This document shows positions 1 to 5,617 of a DNA stretch of 5,617 bases, piece by piece. The stretch is from CAYHWW01 sp964360145 (GTDB taxonomy: Bacteria; Bdellovibrionota; UBA1018; CAYHWW01): the NCBI GenBank assembly GCA_964360145.1, contig CAYHWW010000210.1, positions 1-5,617 of the forward strand. The letters run 5' to 3'. The notes under the pieces are model-generated. The model saw only the letters and a program-made list of their open reading frames with translations, did no database searches and was not told the DNA's origin. A program made the position numbers and the translations under genes. Position 1 is the first letter of the stretch, and each line of letters starts with the position of its first letter.

Positions 1-163
1 TGGAGCCGCGAGGACCCGACAACGAAGCAGATGGCCCTTTATCGACGATCTACAGTGAAATCGTAGAGAGGAGGTGTCTCTTTATCAAGGCAGTGATGCA
101 AATTGAGTGACCGCCGCAACGCACAGCAGTAAATCGGTGAAGTGTTGCGGCGCGTTGTAGTAA
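1..163. other. Left-edge region with possible gene tail, no identified gene
   Basis: On the plus strand, frame 3 is open from the window edge to a TGA at 108-110 (35 codons), and frame 1 is open to a TAG at 64-66 (21 codons). Either could be the end of a gene that starts outside the window. I recognise no domain in either, so I do not annotate a CDS. A weak 5-bp inverted repeat (65-69 with 77-81) and a strong one (112-152, listed separately) follow. I see no tRNA or convincing promoter here. Confidence 0.3.
112..152. repeat. Inverted repeat, potential hairpin upstream of the ATP-grasp-like gene
   Basis: CGCCGCAAC at 112-120 is perfectly complementary to GTTGCGGCG at 144-152. The stem can extend inward by a G-U pair and a C-G pair to 11 bp, leaving a 19-base loop. 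It starts two bases after a TGA stop (108-110) and ends 11 bases before the furthest upstream possible start (TTG at 164) of the next gene. No T-tract follows on either strand, so it is not a standard intrinsic terminator. It could be a leader hairpin, an operator or a recombination scar; the sequence does not decide. Confidence 0.6.
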
Positions 164-226
164 TTGAATCTATTGGCGTTTCCATTTTTTCAGAAACCTG
201 GCACGGCTTTCGCTCTAGGGCGGTTC

Positions 227-1225
227 ATGAAAACAGCATTTTTAGTTTTGGGCAGCGTGAAGACCCATGGTGGCGAAGTGCGCCGCCTGCAAGTGATGGC
301 AAAGCAAGAGTTCAAGGCGGCGGTGGTCTTGGCAAAGCCGGGGGCGGGCGAGGGGCACTGGGGGGTCGCGGACTGCGCTGTGGGGTGCGAACTGATGCCC
401 ACGCAGGGCACGGCCATGGCCTTACTCAATAAGTGTCATGGAGCGGGGTTTAAGATCATCGGCGTACTGCCCCTGGCGCAAGAAGCGGCGGGGCTGGGGG
501 CACTCATCGCATCGGCCTTGGGGCTCCCGGGGGCTGAGGTTGTAGCGGCAGGAGAGACGGGGACGGGACCGATTCGTCACAGCTGGGATCACTGTCCCAG
601 CCACTCCTGGATCACGGCGATGGAGAGTTTAGCAGAAAGCCCTAGTGTGGCTACGCAGTGGGTGGTGCCTGCGCCAGTGGCGGGGGGGAGCCGCAGGCGC
701 ATTGGCTGTGCTGGCTTGGCTGCCGCACGATCCATGGGCTGGCAGGGGGGTGCGACTCATAGCGTCTTGGGAGGCATCGTAAAGCTTTGCCCCGGGGACA
801 TGCGCATTTGGGACCTAGCGATGCATGCCTACCCGCGGCTGAACCCCTGGGTATCGTGGATGCGCTGGGCCACGGGGCTTGAGGTGCCGTTTAAACTGGA
901 AGCAGAGAACCCCGCGCACTGCTACGCAGGCCTGCGCTTGGTGCGAGCGCCGCAGTCGGGAGTATTGATGCGGCTACCACGTGCAGTAATGGGCCGAGAT
1001 GAGGTGTTGTCCTGGGGCTACACCAAGGCCGTAGGCGACATGGTCACGGCAGAACCTCGGACGCGGGAGGACTTCATTGGTTATGTGATGATGAAGTCAT
1101 TCGACTATGAGCAGCTTTGCTTGGATTTGCGGCGGATGGCGGAACATGTTTCTGCTCGGATTGAGGTGGGGGTAGCCCCCCGGCTTATTCAGGAGGCACA
1201 GACAATCAGAGACCACCGTCATTGA
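227..1225 (+). CDS. Truncated ATP-grasp-like protein, probably inactive
   Basis: The 332-residue product resembles the two ends of ATP-grasp ligases of the carboxylate-amine ligase type. Near residues 79-102 it has 'IIGVLPLAQ...ALGLPG', like the end of the pre-ATP-grasp domain. From about residue 163 it has 'AAARSMGWQGGATHS', then 'DLAMHAYPRLNPW' and 'ATGLEVPF', like the C-terminal part (small-to-large helix, GaaH motif, metal-binding E/N-x-R region, ATGldlp). Only about 75 residues separate these blocks, whereas I expect nearly 200. The lysine-containing ATP-binding strands and the GxEy motif are not visible. The usual Glu and Asn ligands also look replaced. The ATG at 227 is chosen because the family begins here and a weak GGGCGG lies just upstream; a TTG at 164 would add 21 residues. 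Runs of 6-7 G are frequent. It may be a decayed gene with an internal deletion, or a divergent family. Family assignment is by eye. Confidence 0.5.
   Translation: MKTAFLVLGSVKTHGGEVRRLQVMAKQEFKAAVVLAKPGAGEGHWGVADCAVGCELMPTQGTAMALLNKCHGAGFKIIGVLPLAQEAAGLGALIASALGLPGAEVVAAGETGTGPIRHSWDHCPSHSWITAMESLAESPSVATQWVVPAPVAGGSRRRIGCAGLAAARSMGWQGGATHSVLGGIVKLCPGDMRIWDLAMHAYPRLNPWVSWMRWATGLEVPFKLEAENPAHCYAGLRLVRAPQSGVLMRLPRAVMGRDEVLSWGYTKAVGDMVTAEPRTREDFIGYVMMKSFDYEQLCLDLRRMAEHVSARIEVGVAPRLIQEAQTIRDHRH
340..365 (+). other. Potential G-quadruplex motif inside the ATP-grasp-like gene
   Basis: Four G runs of 5, 3, 4 and 6 (340-344, 346-348, 352-355, 360-365) are separated by loops of 1, 3 and 4 bases. This meets the standard G3+N1-7 rule on the coding strand. 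Formation and function are not shown. Confidence 0.5.
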
Positions 1226-1251
1226 CGTGCGCCATGGGGTACTCCTAAAAT
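1222..1251 (+). promoter_or_regulatory. Sigma70-type promoter for the phytochelatin-synthase-like gene
   Basis: TTGACG at 1222-1227 (5 of 6 matches to the -35 consensus) and TAAAAT at 1246-1251 (5 of 6 to the -10 consensus) are separated by 18 bases. The -35 box contains the TGA stop of the upstream gene. Transcription would normally begin about seven bases after the -10 box, near 1258, which is the A of the downstream ATG. The transcript would then be leaderless, in agreement with the lack of any Shine-Dalgarno sequence before that start. Confidence 0.6.
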
Positions 1252-1257
1252 CATGGG

Positions 1258-2013
1258 ATGAGCCCAAAAATCAAAGGCACAATCATTGTCATAGTCATGT
1301 TGCTCGCGGGAAATGCATTGGCACAGCCGCGCCCCAAATACGGCCCCCTCGCGATGCCTCTTTCTCGCGAAACTAATGTCAGCTACTTCAAGACAAATGC
1401 GGCCCACGACTACTGGGCGCTCTCGCCATACTACCTGCCTCAAATCTCTGGTCGCAGCTGCTCTGCCGCGAATATCGCAATGGTCCTCAATGCAGCGCGG
1501 TCCAAACAGCCACTGACATCTGACGACAAACTTGTCACTACCGACAGCCTGATCCGTGAGTACGCCCCCGAGCGCTATAAAAAGTCCATGCTTGGTACCT
1601 TTGATCGCAGCGCCGTCAGTAATGAGTACATGGCAGAAGTCATCAGAGTCGCCGCCGAGAAGCTGGGAATTAAGACTGATACATCACTCATCGAAGTGAA
1701 GAACATTGACATGAAAGAGCTTCAAGCTTCAAAAGAACATTTTTACAAAGCACTGAAAGAAAATGAACGCACCTCCAGCGACTTCATGATTGTGAGCTTC
1801 ATTCAGGGGCGTATTACTGGTGATCCAGAAGACGGCGCCCACGTTGCCACCGTCGGTGCTTACGATGAGCGCACTCAGAAAGTTCTTCTTTTTGATCCTG
1901 ATCGCGAATATTACGAACCCTACTGGACCACCCGCGATGCTTTATTTGATGCCGTGAGCGATAAAAAATCTGATGCCAAAAATCCCGGCTGGATCTACTT
2001 CAAAGCTCACTAA
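1258..2013 (+). CDS. Exported phytochelatin-synthase-like cysteine transpeptidase/peptidase
   Basis: The 251-residue protein matches the phytochelatin synthase family (papain fold), which cleaves glycine from glutathione and, in full synthases, transfers gamma-glutamylcysteine to another glutathione. Visible catalytic residues are Cys68 in 'GRSCSAANIAMVLNA', His195 in 'GAHVATVGAYD' and Asp213 in 'LLFDPD'. Gln62, six residues before the cysteine, fits the oxyanion-hole position. The 18-residue His-Asp spacing and the following 'PYWTTRDALFDAV' agree with the Nostoc enzyme as I remember it. Residues 1-22 form a Sec signal peptide: Lys4 and Lys6, a hydrophobic core, then 'NALA' before Gln23, so the mature enzyme should be periplasmic. 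Short bacterial members have only this catalytic domain and mainly hydrolyse glutathione, so I would not assume metal-chelating polymer synthesis. The start is fixed by the signal peptide; no Shine-Dalgarno is seen and the mRNA is probably leaderless. The stop overlaps the convergent kinase gene. Confidence 0.9.
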   Translation: MSPKIKGTIIVIVMLLAGNALAQPRPKYGPLAMPLSRETNVSYFKTNAAHDYWALSPYYLPQISGRSCSAANIAMVLNAARSKQPLTSDDKLVTTDSLIREYAPERYKKSMLGTFDRSAVSNEYMAEVIRVAAEKLGIKTDTSLIEVKNIDMKELQASKEHFYKALKENERTSSDFMIVSFIQGRITGDPEDGAHVATVGAYDERTQKVLLFDPDREYYEPYWTTRDALFDAVSDKKSDAKNPGWIYFKAH

Positions 2014-4493
2014 GACCAAGGCGGCTCTTTGCCTTGAATGCTCCTGATCCATTCAGGCTTGTCGACAGTGTCGGGCTCGTAGCCCGTAGCAAGAATAATG
2101 TTCTGGTAACCACGCCTGTAGAGGATCTCAGAAAGGTGCTCGCCCCTCAAGCCTGCGCCCAGGTTTGAATCAATATAGATCGCGATGCCCTTAGGGTGGG
2201 GGGGGGAATGGCTCAAAAAGTCGTCTATGCCGACGTACGTGTAGAGCGTGACAGCCGCCTTCGCTGCGGCATTCTTCCATACCATGTGGATGAGCGCATC
2301 ATCGTCAATGAGTGCGGCCTCTTCCCTGGCTGCTTTCGGCGGGGTTGAGTTAAAAGTTATGGGTATAATGACAGCGGTATTCTTCGGGATCATCTTAATG
2401 CCATGCTGACAGCACAGCGCTTGAATTTTTTGATCTTGATAGTGGCTTGTTACAAGGGCTGCATTTGATTGCAGCCCCAGAAGTCGGATCGTCTCAAGCC
2501 CGTTCTGACGGGTCCCGATGATTTCATAGTCAGAGAGAAAAAAACTGTCTGTTTTACGTGCGGGGTTCTCTTTCAACCAATTTTCTAACTCATGAAATCG
2601 AGAGAAATGAAGCATTTTGAGATTGTGCTTTTTCAGGAGCGGCTCAAAACGCGCCTGCCACACCTGATGTATGGTGCTGTCATCATCAATGATGACGACT
2701 TCCGCACCTTCATGAATCTCCAAGTGAGTGTGAAACCACGCCGGTGGCTTCGCCTGAGGTAGCTCAATGGTGATGGTGGTACCACCACCGACTTTAGACT
2801 GAACCACGATGGAGCCGGACCAGCCCTCGATTTTCTCTTTTGCGGAGCTGAAGCCAAAACCGGAACCGCCGACCTTGCCTTCCGTGAAGCCTCTTGTGCC
2901 GAGGTTCTGGAGTGATATTTTCGAGATACCCCTGCCATTGTCGGTGATGGTCAAAATCACTTTTCCGTCACTGGCGGCGAGGTTCACATGAACGTGTCCC
3001 GCTTTCTCGATGGACTCGACGGCGTTGACAAGCAAGTTAGTGAGCGCACGCTTCATATGCGCTTGTACGACCCGCACGAAGGAGCCATAAGCGCTGGGGT
3101 CCACCTTGAGCTCAATTTGCACGCCAAGCTTGGATCTAAACTGTGTTCTCACCTCAGAAATGAGGCTGTCTAACAAACTCGCGACATCCTCATCGGAGAG
3201 CGCATCAGCCAAGGCTGACGCATTCGGGTCGGGGGATGGCAAATTTTTACGAAGCAAATCATTGGCAATGTCACGAATGCGCTGAATCGCGGTGCGAAAC
3301 ATAATCCGAGTATGCTCGGGCAGCAGCGTGGTCTCGTCCTCGAGCAGGCCAAGCACCGTCAGCGGCGAGCGAATATCGTGGGCAACCTGCTGGGCCTGAG
3401 CGACACGGCTGGCATCAAGCTCAGACTTGACCAACCGGGACTCCAGCTCCACCGCACGCTTGATGCTCTCATGGTGCGCACGCAGGATTTCGTCTATTTC
3501 TCTGACGCCGCTGAGTGCGGGCCCTTGCTGTAAGGACCCCGACAGCATAAATACCTCTCTGATTTTTTCAATTCGAGAAGAAAAGTACATACTGAAACTG
3601 TTTGCCATCAACCAAACGATGTAAAACCAAAGCAATACAACGGTAAGATCAAACACGCCTTCAATTCGAACAATGTTGAGCCCATACAAACCAGACGTTA
3701 TGAGCGCCACGGCGCCGAGAAACATCTGCGCCATTCTTGCTCGAATTGAGTCAGCCGCAACAAGCGCGTCCACTAGACGATGCGTAAATTTCTTATCAAA
3801 CAGAATACACCAAAGCATGCCACCAAAAGCCATTGCCCAGCACGGCTCTACCCATGTGAAAATGCTTTTTGACTCAAGCGTGAATTGAGATCTTAGCGCG
3901 AAATCTGCATTAATCAGCAACAGCATAGACTGCAAAAATACATAGTGCGTCGATGAACCCACTCTGCCCGTACTTACAAGCAAGAGCCCAAATAATATCG
4001 ATATGCTGTAGGCATAGCCGGTGCTGACGACTTTATGAAAAATATTGGGCTCATTTGCCCTGAGGTAAAATGGGTGCAAAATAAGTTTATACGACAATAA
4101 TCCGTGAAAAATGCCCAGCATGATTGCCAATGCTAGTGTTGTTTTACCTGAAGAGACAACAAACCTCTGCCACACATACACGACCATTAGTGCGGCAAAA
4201 AACAAGTATGCCACCTCCTGCACCACCACCAGTGCTGCGATGTCACCACCAGAGACAACACTGTAGCTGTAAATCGTGTCTGCAATAAACGCGGAGACCA
4301 GTGCAATAGCTAGAACGATAACCGCTGCACCATTGCGCTGCGTTGCGCCTTCGCTGCGCTTAAAAAGCGCATAAAGTGCGGTGAGTTCGTAAAGTGCGAT
4401 GGATACGGCATATAGTGGCGCATTTTTTATCGCCAATATCGGCCAAGCGCACAGAAAAGTCAGCGCACTCCACTTGAAAATATCGCTTTTCAT
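2010..4493 (-). CDS. Membrane hybrid histidine kinase with two C-terminal receiver domains
   Basis: The 827-residue sensor kinase has about ten hydrophobic segments (roughly residues 8-22, 25-45, 56-78, 84-110, 118-140, 155-176, 183-200, 212-232, 256-275, 280-304) and no large extracellular domain, so it probably senses a membrane or lipophilic signal. A helical linker leads to HisKA with the H-box 'AHDIRSPL' (phosphorylated His372). The ATPase domain shows the N-box (Asn486, Asn490), G1 'DNGRGI' (518-523) and G2 'GGSGFGF' (542-548). Receiver 1 (about 597-710) has acidic Asp603-605, phosphoacceptor Asp655, Thr682 and Lys704. Receiver 2 (about 725-827) has Asp730-732, Asp775, Thr803 and probably Lys822, and is shorter at its end. 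Both begin 'IDDD..IH.VW', suggesting related origin. Phosphate could pass from His372 to either receiver; no Hpt domain or output regulator is encoded nearby. The Shine-Dalgarno is weak. The product of this exact family is not known to me. Confidence 0.93.
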   Translation of the reverse strand: MKSDIFKWSALTFLCAWPILAIKNAPLYAVSIALYELTALYALFKRSEGATQRNGAAVIVLAIALVSAFIADTIYSYSVVSGGDIAALVVVQEVAYLFFAALMVVYVWQRFVVSSGKTTLALAIMLGIFHGLLSYKLILHPFYLRANEPNIFHKVVSTGYAYSISILFGLLLVSTGRVGSSTHYVFLQSMLLLINADFALRSQFTLESKSIFTWVEPCWAMAFGGMLWCILFDKKFTHRLVDALVAADSIRARMAQMFLGAVALITSGLYGLNIVRIEGVFDLTVVLLWFYIVWLMANSFSMYFSSRIEKIREVFMLSGSLQQGPALSGVREIDEILRAHHESIKRAVELESRLVKSELDASRVAQAQQVAHDIRSPLTVLGLLEDETTLLPEHTRIMFRTAIQRIRDIANDLLRKNLPSPDPNASALADALSDEDVASLLDSLISEVRTQFRSKLGVQIELKVDPSAYGSFVRVVQAHMKRALTNLLVNAVESIEKAGHVHVNLAASDGKVILTITDNGRGISKISLQNLGTRGFTEGKVGGSGFGFSSAKEKIEGWSGSIVVQSKVGGGTTITIELPQAKPPAWFHTHLEIHEGAEVVIIDDDSTIHQVWQARFEPLLKKHNLKMLHFSRFHELENWLKENPARKTDSFFLSDYEIIGTRQNGLETIRLLGLQSNAALVTSHYQDQKIQALCCQHGIKMIPKNTAVIIPITFNSTPPKAAREEAALIDDDALIHMVWKNAAAKAAVTLYTYVGIDDFLSHSPPHPKGIAIYIDSNLGAGLRGEHLSEILYRRGYQNIILATGYEPDTVDKPEWIRSIQGKEPPWS
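2198..2206 (-). repeat. Nine-base C homopolymer in the kinase gene
   Basis: Nine consecutive G on the plus strand are nine C in the kinase coding strand, covering Ser763-Pro764-Pro765 at the end of the first half of receiver 2. Gain or loss of one base would shift the frame before the phosphoacceptor Asp775 and remove a working second receiver. In the given sequence the frame is intact. Confidence 0.8.
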
Positions 4494-4539
4494 TTACGGT
4501 CCGCCGGACTCACCGTTCGTTGAAGCATATCAATAATAA

Positions 4540-4554
4540 TAGTCTATCAGACTA
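4540..4554. repeat. Inverted repeat upstream of the kinase gene
   Basis: TAGTCT and AGACTA form perfect 6-bp arms around three bases. The element lies 47-61 bases before the kinase ATG and directly upstream of the -10-like TATTAT, a position where a repressor or activator could act. Confidence 0.45.
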
Positions 4555-4574
4555 CCCACTGAATCCAGCACTTG

Positions 4575-4584
4575 TGTGGCCACA
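4575..4584. repeat. Ten-base palindrome TGTGGCCACA
   Basis: The sequence equals its own reverse complement over ten bases, 82 bases before the kinase ATG. It could be an operator, but a palindrome of this length can also occur by chance. Confidence 0.35.
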
Positions 4585-4656
4585 AAAATCGCGCACGTGA
4601 ACAGCATAACCAAAGTGAACGACTGTCATCTAGTCGATTTTTGCCTAGCCATCACA

Positions 4657-4776
4657 TCATCCCCCAAGAGCCCTCACCAGTGCGACCGCGTCCCGGATCT
4701 GATCCCCATCCGAAGGCAGAGCCAGCTGACCGTCGTGATTATCTTCCCAGCTCCACTGACGTACTCCATCCGTCAC
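4657..4776 (-). CDS. Possible small coupled gene, unknown function
   Basis: A 39-codon reading frame begins with GTG at 4776-4774, which overlaps the TGA of the HAD gene in a GTGA arrangement typical of translational coupling. The predicted peptide begins V-T-D-G and ends 'RDAVALVRALGG'; it is acidic, soluble, and rich in Asp, Gly and Gln, with a likely C-terminal helix. It looks more protein-like than a random frame, but I recognise no family. The HAD protein before it already ends at its usual family boundary ('DLAELA'), so this is more likely a separate small ORF than a frameshifted C-terminal extension of the hydrolase. It could also be the remnant of a larger gene or a chance frame. Confidence 0.35.
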   Translation of the reverse strand: MTDGVRQWSWEDNHDGQLALPSDGDQIRDAVALVRALGG

Positions 4777-5405
4777 ACAGGCGTGATGATCGCGAGCTCC
4801 GCCAAGTCTTGCACGCGCACATGAGAAAATCCCTCACGTGCGTGGGGGCGATCGACAAAAACGCAGGTCAAACCCAAATCCTGCGCCACACTCAAGTCAT
4901 AATCCGCATAGGCCGACACGTGCCACCAATGGCGGCCGAACTCCACGCCGTGCTTCCTTGCCACATAATGCCAAAACTCGGCGGCGGGCTTGTACACACC
5001 GCTCTCTTCCGCACAAACCCAGTCTGTCAGCTCGAACCCCAATTGCGCTCGGACCTGCTCGCCATGGGCCCTGTCACTGTTTGTCATGGCGACGCAGGGT
5101 GCCACGGCCATGAGCTTTTTCAGCGCTATCGCCGAATCTGCAAATAACGGCCAGCACCCCGCATCGCGACCAACCCGTGCGGCAGCCTCGACGGGGAGGC
5201 CGCAGCCCACCACAAGGCTGTCCCGCGCGATCTCCGCATAGCTGCGATAGCCGCGCTGCTCGTCGACACCCTGCAAATCGACGATGCGATCAAAATCCAC
5301 GGCCTCATCGAACTTCGCCCCGGCAGCACGCACGGAGTCAGCCATGCCGCGCCGCCAATCCAAGACAGTGCCAAAAATATCGAAGGTGAAGAACTGGGGT
5401 TTCAT
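4773..5405 (-). CDS. HAD-family hydrolase, type II haloacid dehalogenase-like
   Basis: The 210-residue cytoplasmic protein has the four HAD motifs: nucleophile Asp9 in 'FDIFGTVLDW', Thr108/Asn109/Ser110 in 'AMTNSD', Lys139 in 'GVYKPAAEFW', and Asp170 in 'HVSAYADYD', followed by 'LGL'. The second Asp of motif I, the general acid/base in phosphatases, is Phe11. That is the pattern of haloacid dehalogenase type II and its relatives. A helical cap occupies about residues 15-95 ('YRSYAEIARDSL'). The substrate cannot be read from sequence: it may be a 2-haloacid or another small carboxylate or phosphate ester. The ATG at 5405 is chosen because the family begins a few residues before 'FDxFGT'; a TTG at 5444 or ATG at 5426 would add an unlike N-terminus. 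The Shine-Dalgarno is poor. The stop overlaps a possible small gene, and the kinase lies further downstream on the same strand. Confidence 0.88.
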   Translation of the reverse strand: MKPQFFTFDIFGTVLDWRRGMADSVRAAGAKFDEAVDFDRIVDLQGVDEQRGYRSYAEIARDSLVVGCGLPVEAAARVGRDAGCWPLFADSAIALKKLMAVAPCVAMTNSDRAHGEQVRAQLGFELTDWVCAEESGVYKPAAEFWHYVARKHGVEFGRHWWHVSAYADYDLSVAQDLGLTCVFVDRPHAREGFSHVRVQDLAELAIITPV

Positions 5406-5506
5406 CGCCGGGCCCCACGTTACCATAGCTCCATGCCACGCCAATCACTGATCGCCATTGCTGCCCACGCGACGTGAAACCCATCTTGGCTCAAACCCAA
5501 CGGCAC

Positions 5507-5617
5507 TCAAAATCTGAGCTGACGCTGATTTTCTCCGATTTTTTCTTGGTAGTGCTTGAGTAGACGCTGAGCCACACCTGAGTGCACTTTGCGCTGATTC
5601 ATTTTGACGCGCCAAAA
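5507..5617 (-). CDS. Partial or short unidentified ORF at the right edge
   Basis: This minus-strand frame is open from the window edge to a TGA at 5509-5507. An ATG at 5602-5600 would give 31 residues; five more codons lie before it up to the edge. The peptide is basic and helical in look ('SGVAQRLLKHYQEKIGE'). I recognise no family and see no Shine-Dalgarno before the ATG, so it may be the end of a gene starting outside the window. After the TGA the same frame runs on for 28 codons, from GTG at 5506 to a TAA at 5422-5420, 14 bases before the HAD start. Confidence 0.3.
   Translation of the reverse strand, partial: FWRVKMNQRKVHSGVAQRLLKHYQEKIGENQRQLRF

Larger units (their letters stand above)
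4494..4656 (-). promoter_or_regulatory. Kinase upstream region, possible promoter and operator sites
   Basis: This 163-base spacer lies between the possible small gene and the kinase. On the minus strand an AT-rich stretch contains TATTAT (-10-like, 5 of 6) at about 4534-4539, but no good -35 box sits at 16-18 bases, so a promoter is only possible. Around it are a 6-bp inverted repeat (4540-4554), a 10-bp palindrome (4575-4584), and the hexamer GTGAAC twice (plus strand 4597-4602 and 4615-4620) at an 18-base period, which could be a regulator site. The bases just before the ATG include a short self-complementary GTCC/GGAC element (4499-4509). Confidence 0.3.

Noticed and set aside
1..66. Frame-1 tail as the end of a tyrosine recombinase or transposase
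   Set aside because: The 21 residues lack the catalytic Tyr context or any other identifiable motif.
65..81. AGAGA/TCTCT repeat as an intrinsic terminator
   Set aside because: The stem is only 5 bp and is AT-mixed, followed by just three T; too weak.
44..190. Minus-strand frame of about 48 codons starting 'METPIDS'
   Set aside because: Cys- and Arg-rich with no recognisable pattern or ribosome binding site, and it crosses the 112-152 hairpin; probably chance.
142..432. 96-codon frame overlapping the ATP-grasp-like gene
   Set aside because: Low-complexity Gly-rich translation caused by G runs; the overlapping frame at 227-1225 carries the family-like blocks.
1219..1443. Minus-strand frame over the promoter and signal peptide of the transpeptidase
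   Set aside because: Antisense to a well-supported gene and without domain features.
2017..2036. Hairpin CAAGGC/GCCTTG just after the transpeptidase stop, as a terminator
   Set aside because: Only a 6-bp stem with an 8-base loop, no T-tract on either side, and it lies inside the kinase coding sequence.
4572..5147. 191-codon plus-strand frame opposite the HAD gene
   Set aside because: It is antisense to a gene with clear HAD motifs, is rich in His, Arg and Pro as expected for a shadow frame, and shows no domain.

Overview
The window reads as chromosomal DNA from a Gram-negative bacterium. A Sec signal peptide on a soluble enzyme and a membrane-bound hybrid histidine kinase support this. The style of the tandem receiver domains (a shared Asp-rich 'IDDD..IH.VW' start, and a 'GK.PPW' end on the second) reminds me of kinases from Bdellovibrio-like and Legionella-like bacteria. 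That placement is from memory and weak. There is no tRNA, rRNA, CRISPR array or recognisable insertion sequence.

Layout from left to right. Bases 1-226 hold the possible tail of an unidentified gene and a strong inverted repeat (112-152). A plus-strand, G-rich gene (227-1225) carries the first and last parts of an ATP-grasp-type protein but seems to lack the central ATP-binding part. After a gap of 32 bases comes an exported phytochelatin-synthase-like cysteine transpeptidase/peptidase (1258-2013) with an intact Cys68/His195/Asp213 triad. It appears to have its own sigma70-type promoter, placed so that the mRNA would start at or within a base or two of the ATG, that is, a leaderless transcript. 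Its stop codon overlaps that of a large minus-strand gene (2010-4493) encoding an 827-residue hybrid histidine kinase: about ten membrane segments, HisKA, HATPase, and two receiver domains. Upstream of the kinase on the same strand is a short spacer with small palindromes, then a possible 39-codon gene (4657-4776) whose GTG overlaps the stop of a HAD-family hydrolase gene (4773-5405). The right edge holds short open stretches on the minus strand that I cannot identify.

How the parts may work together. The minus strand may read as HAD hydrolase, small coupled ORF, then kinase, though a separate kinase promoter is possible. The kinase has no response-regulator gene with an output domain in this window, so its target is unknown. 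The transpeptidase would act in the periplasm on glutathione or related gamma-glutamyl thiols. Whether the ATP-grasp remnant beside it was once a functional partner is only a guess. The two outer genes look more GC-rich than the central two, which hints at a mosaic region.
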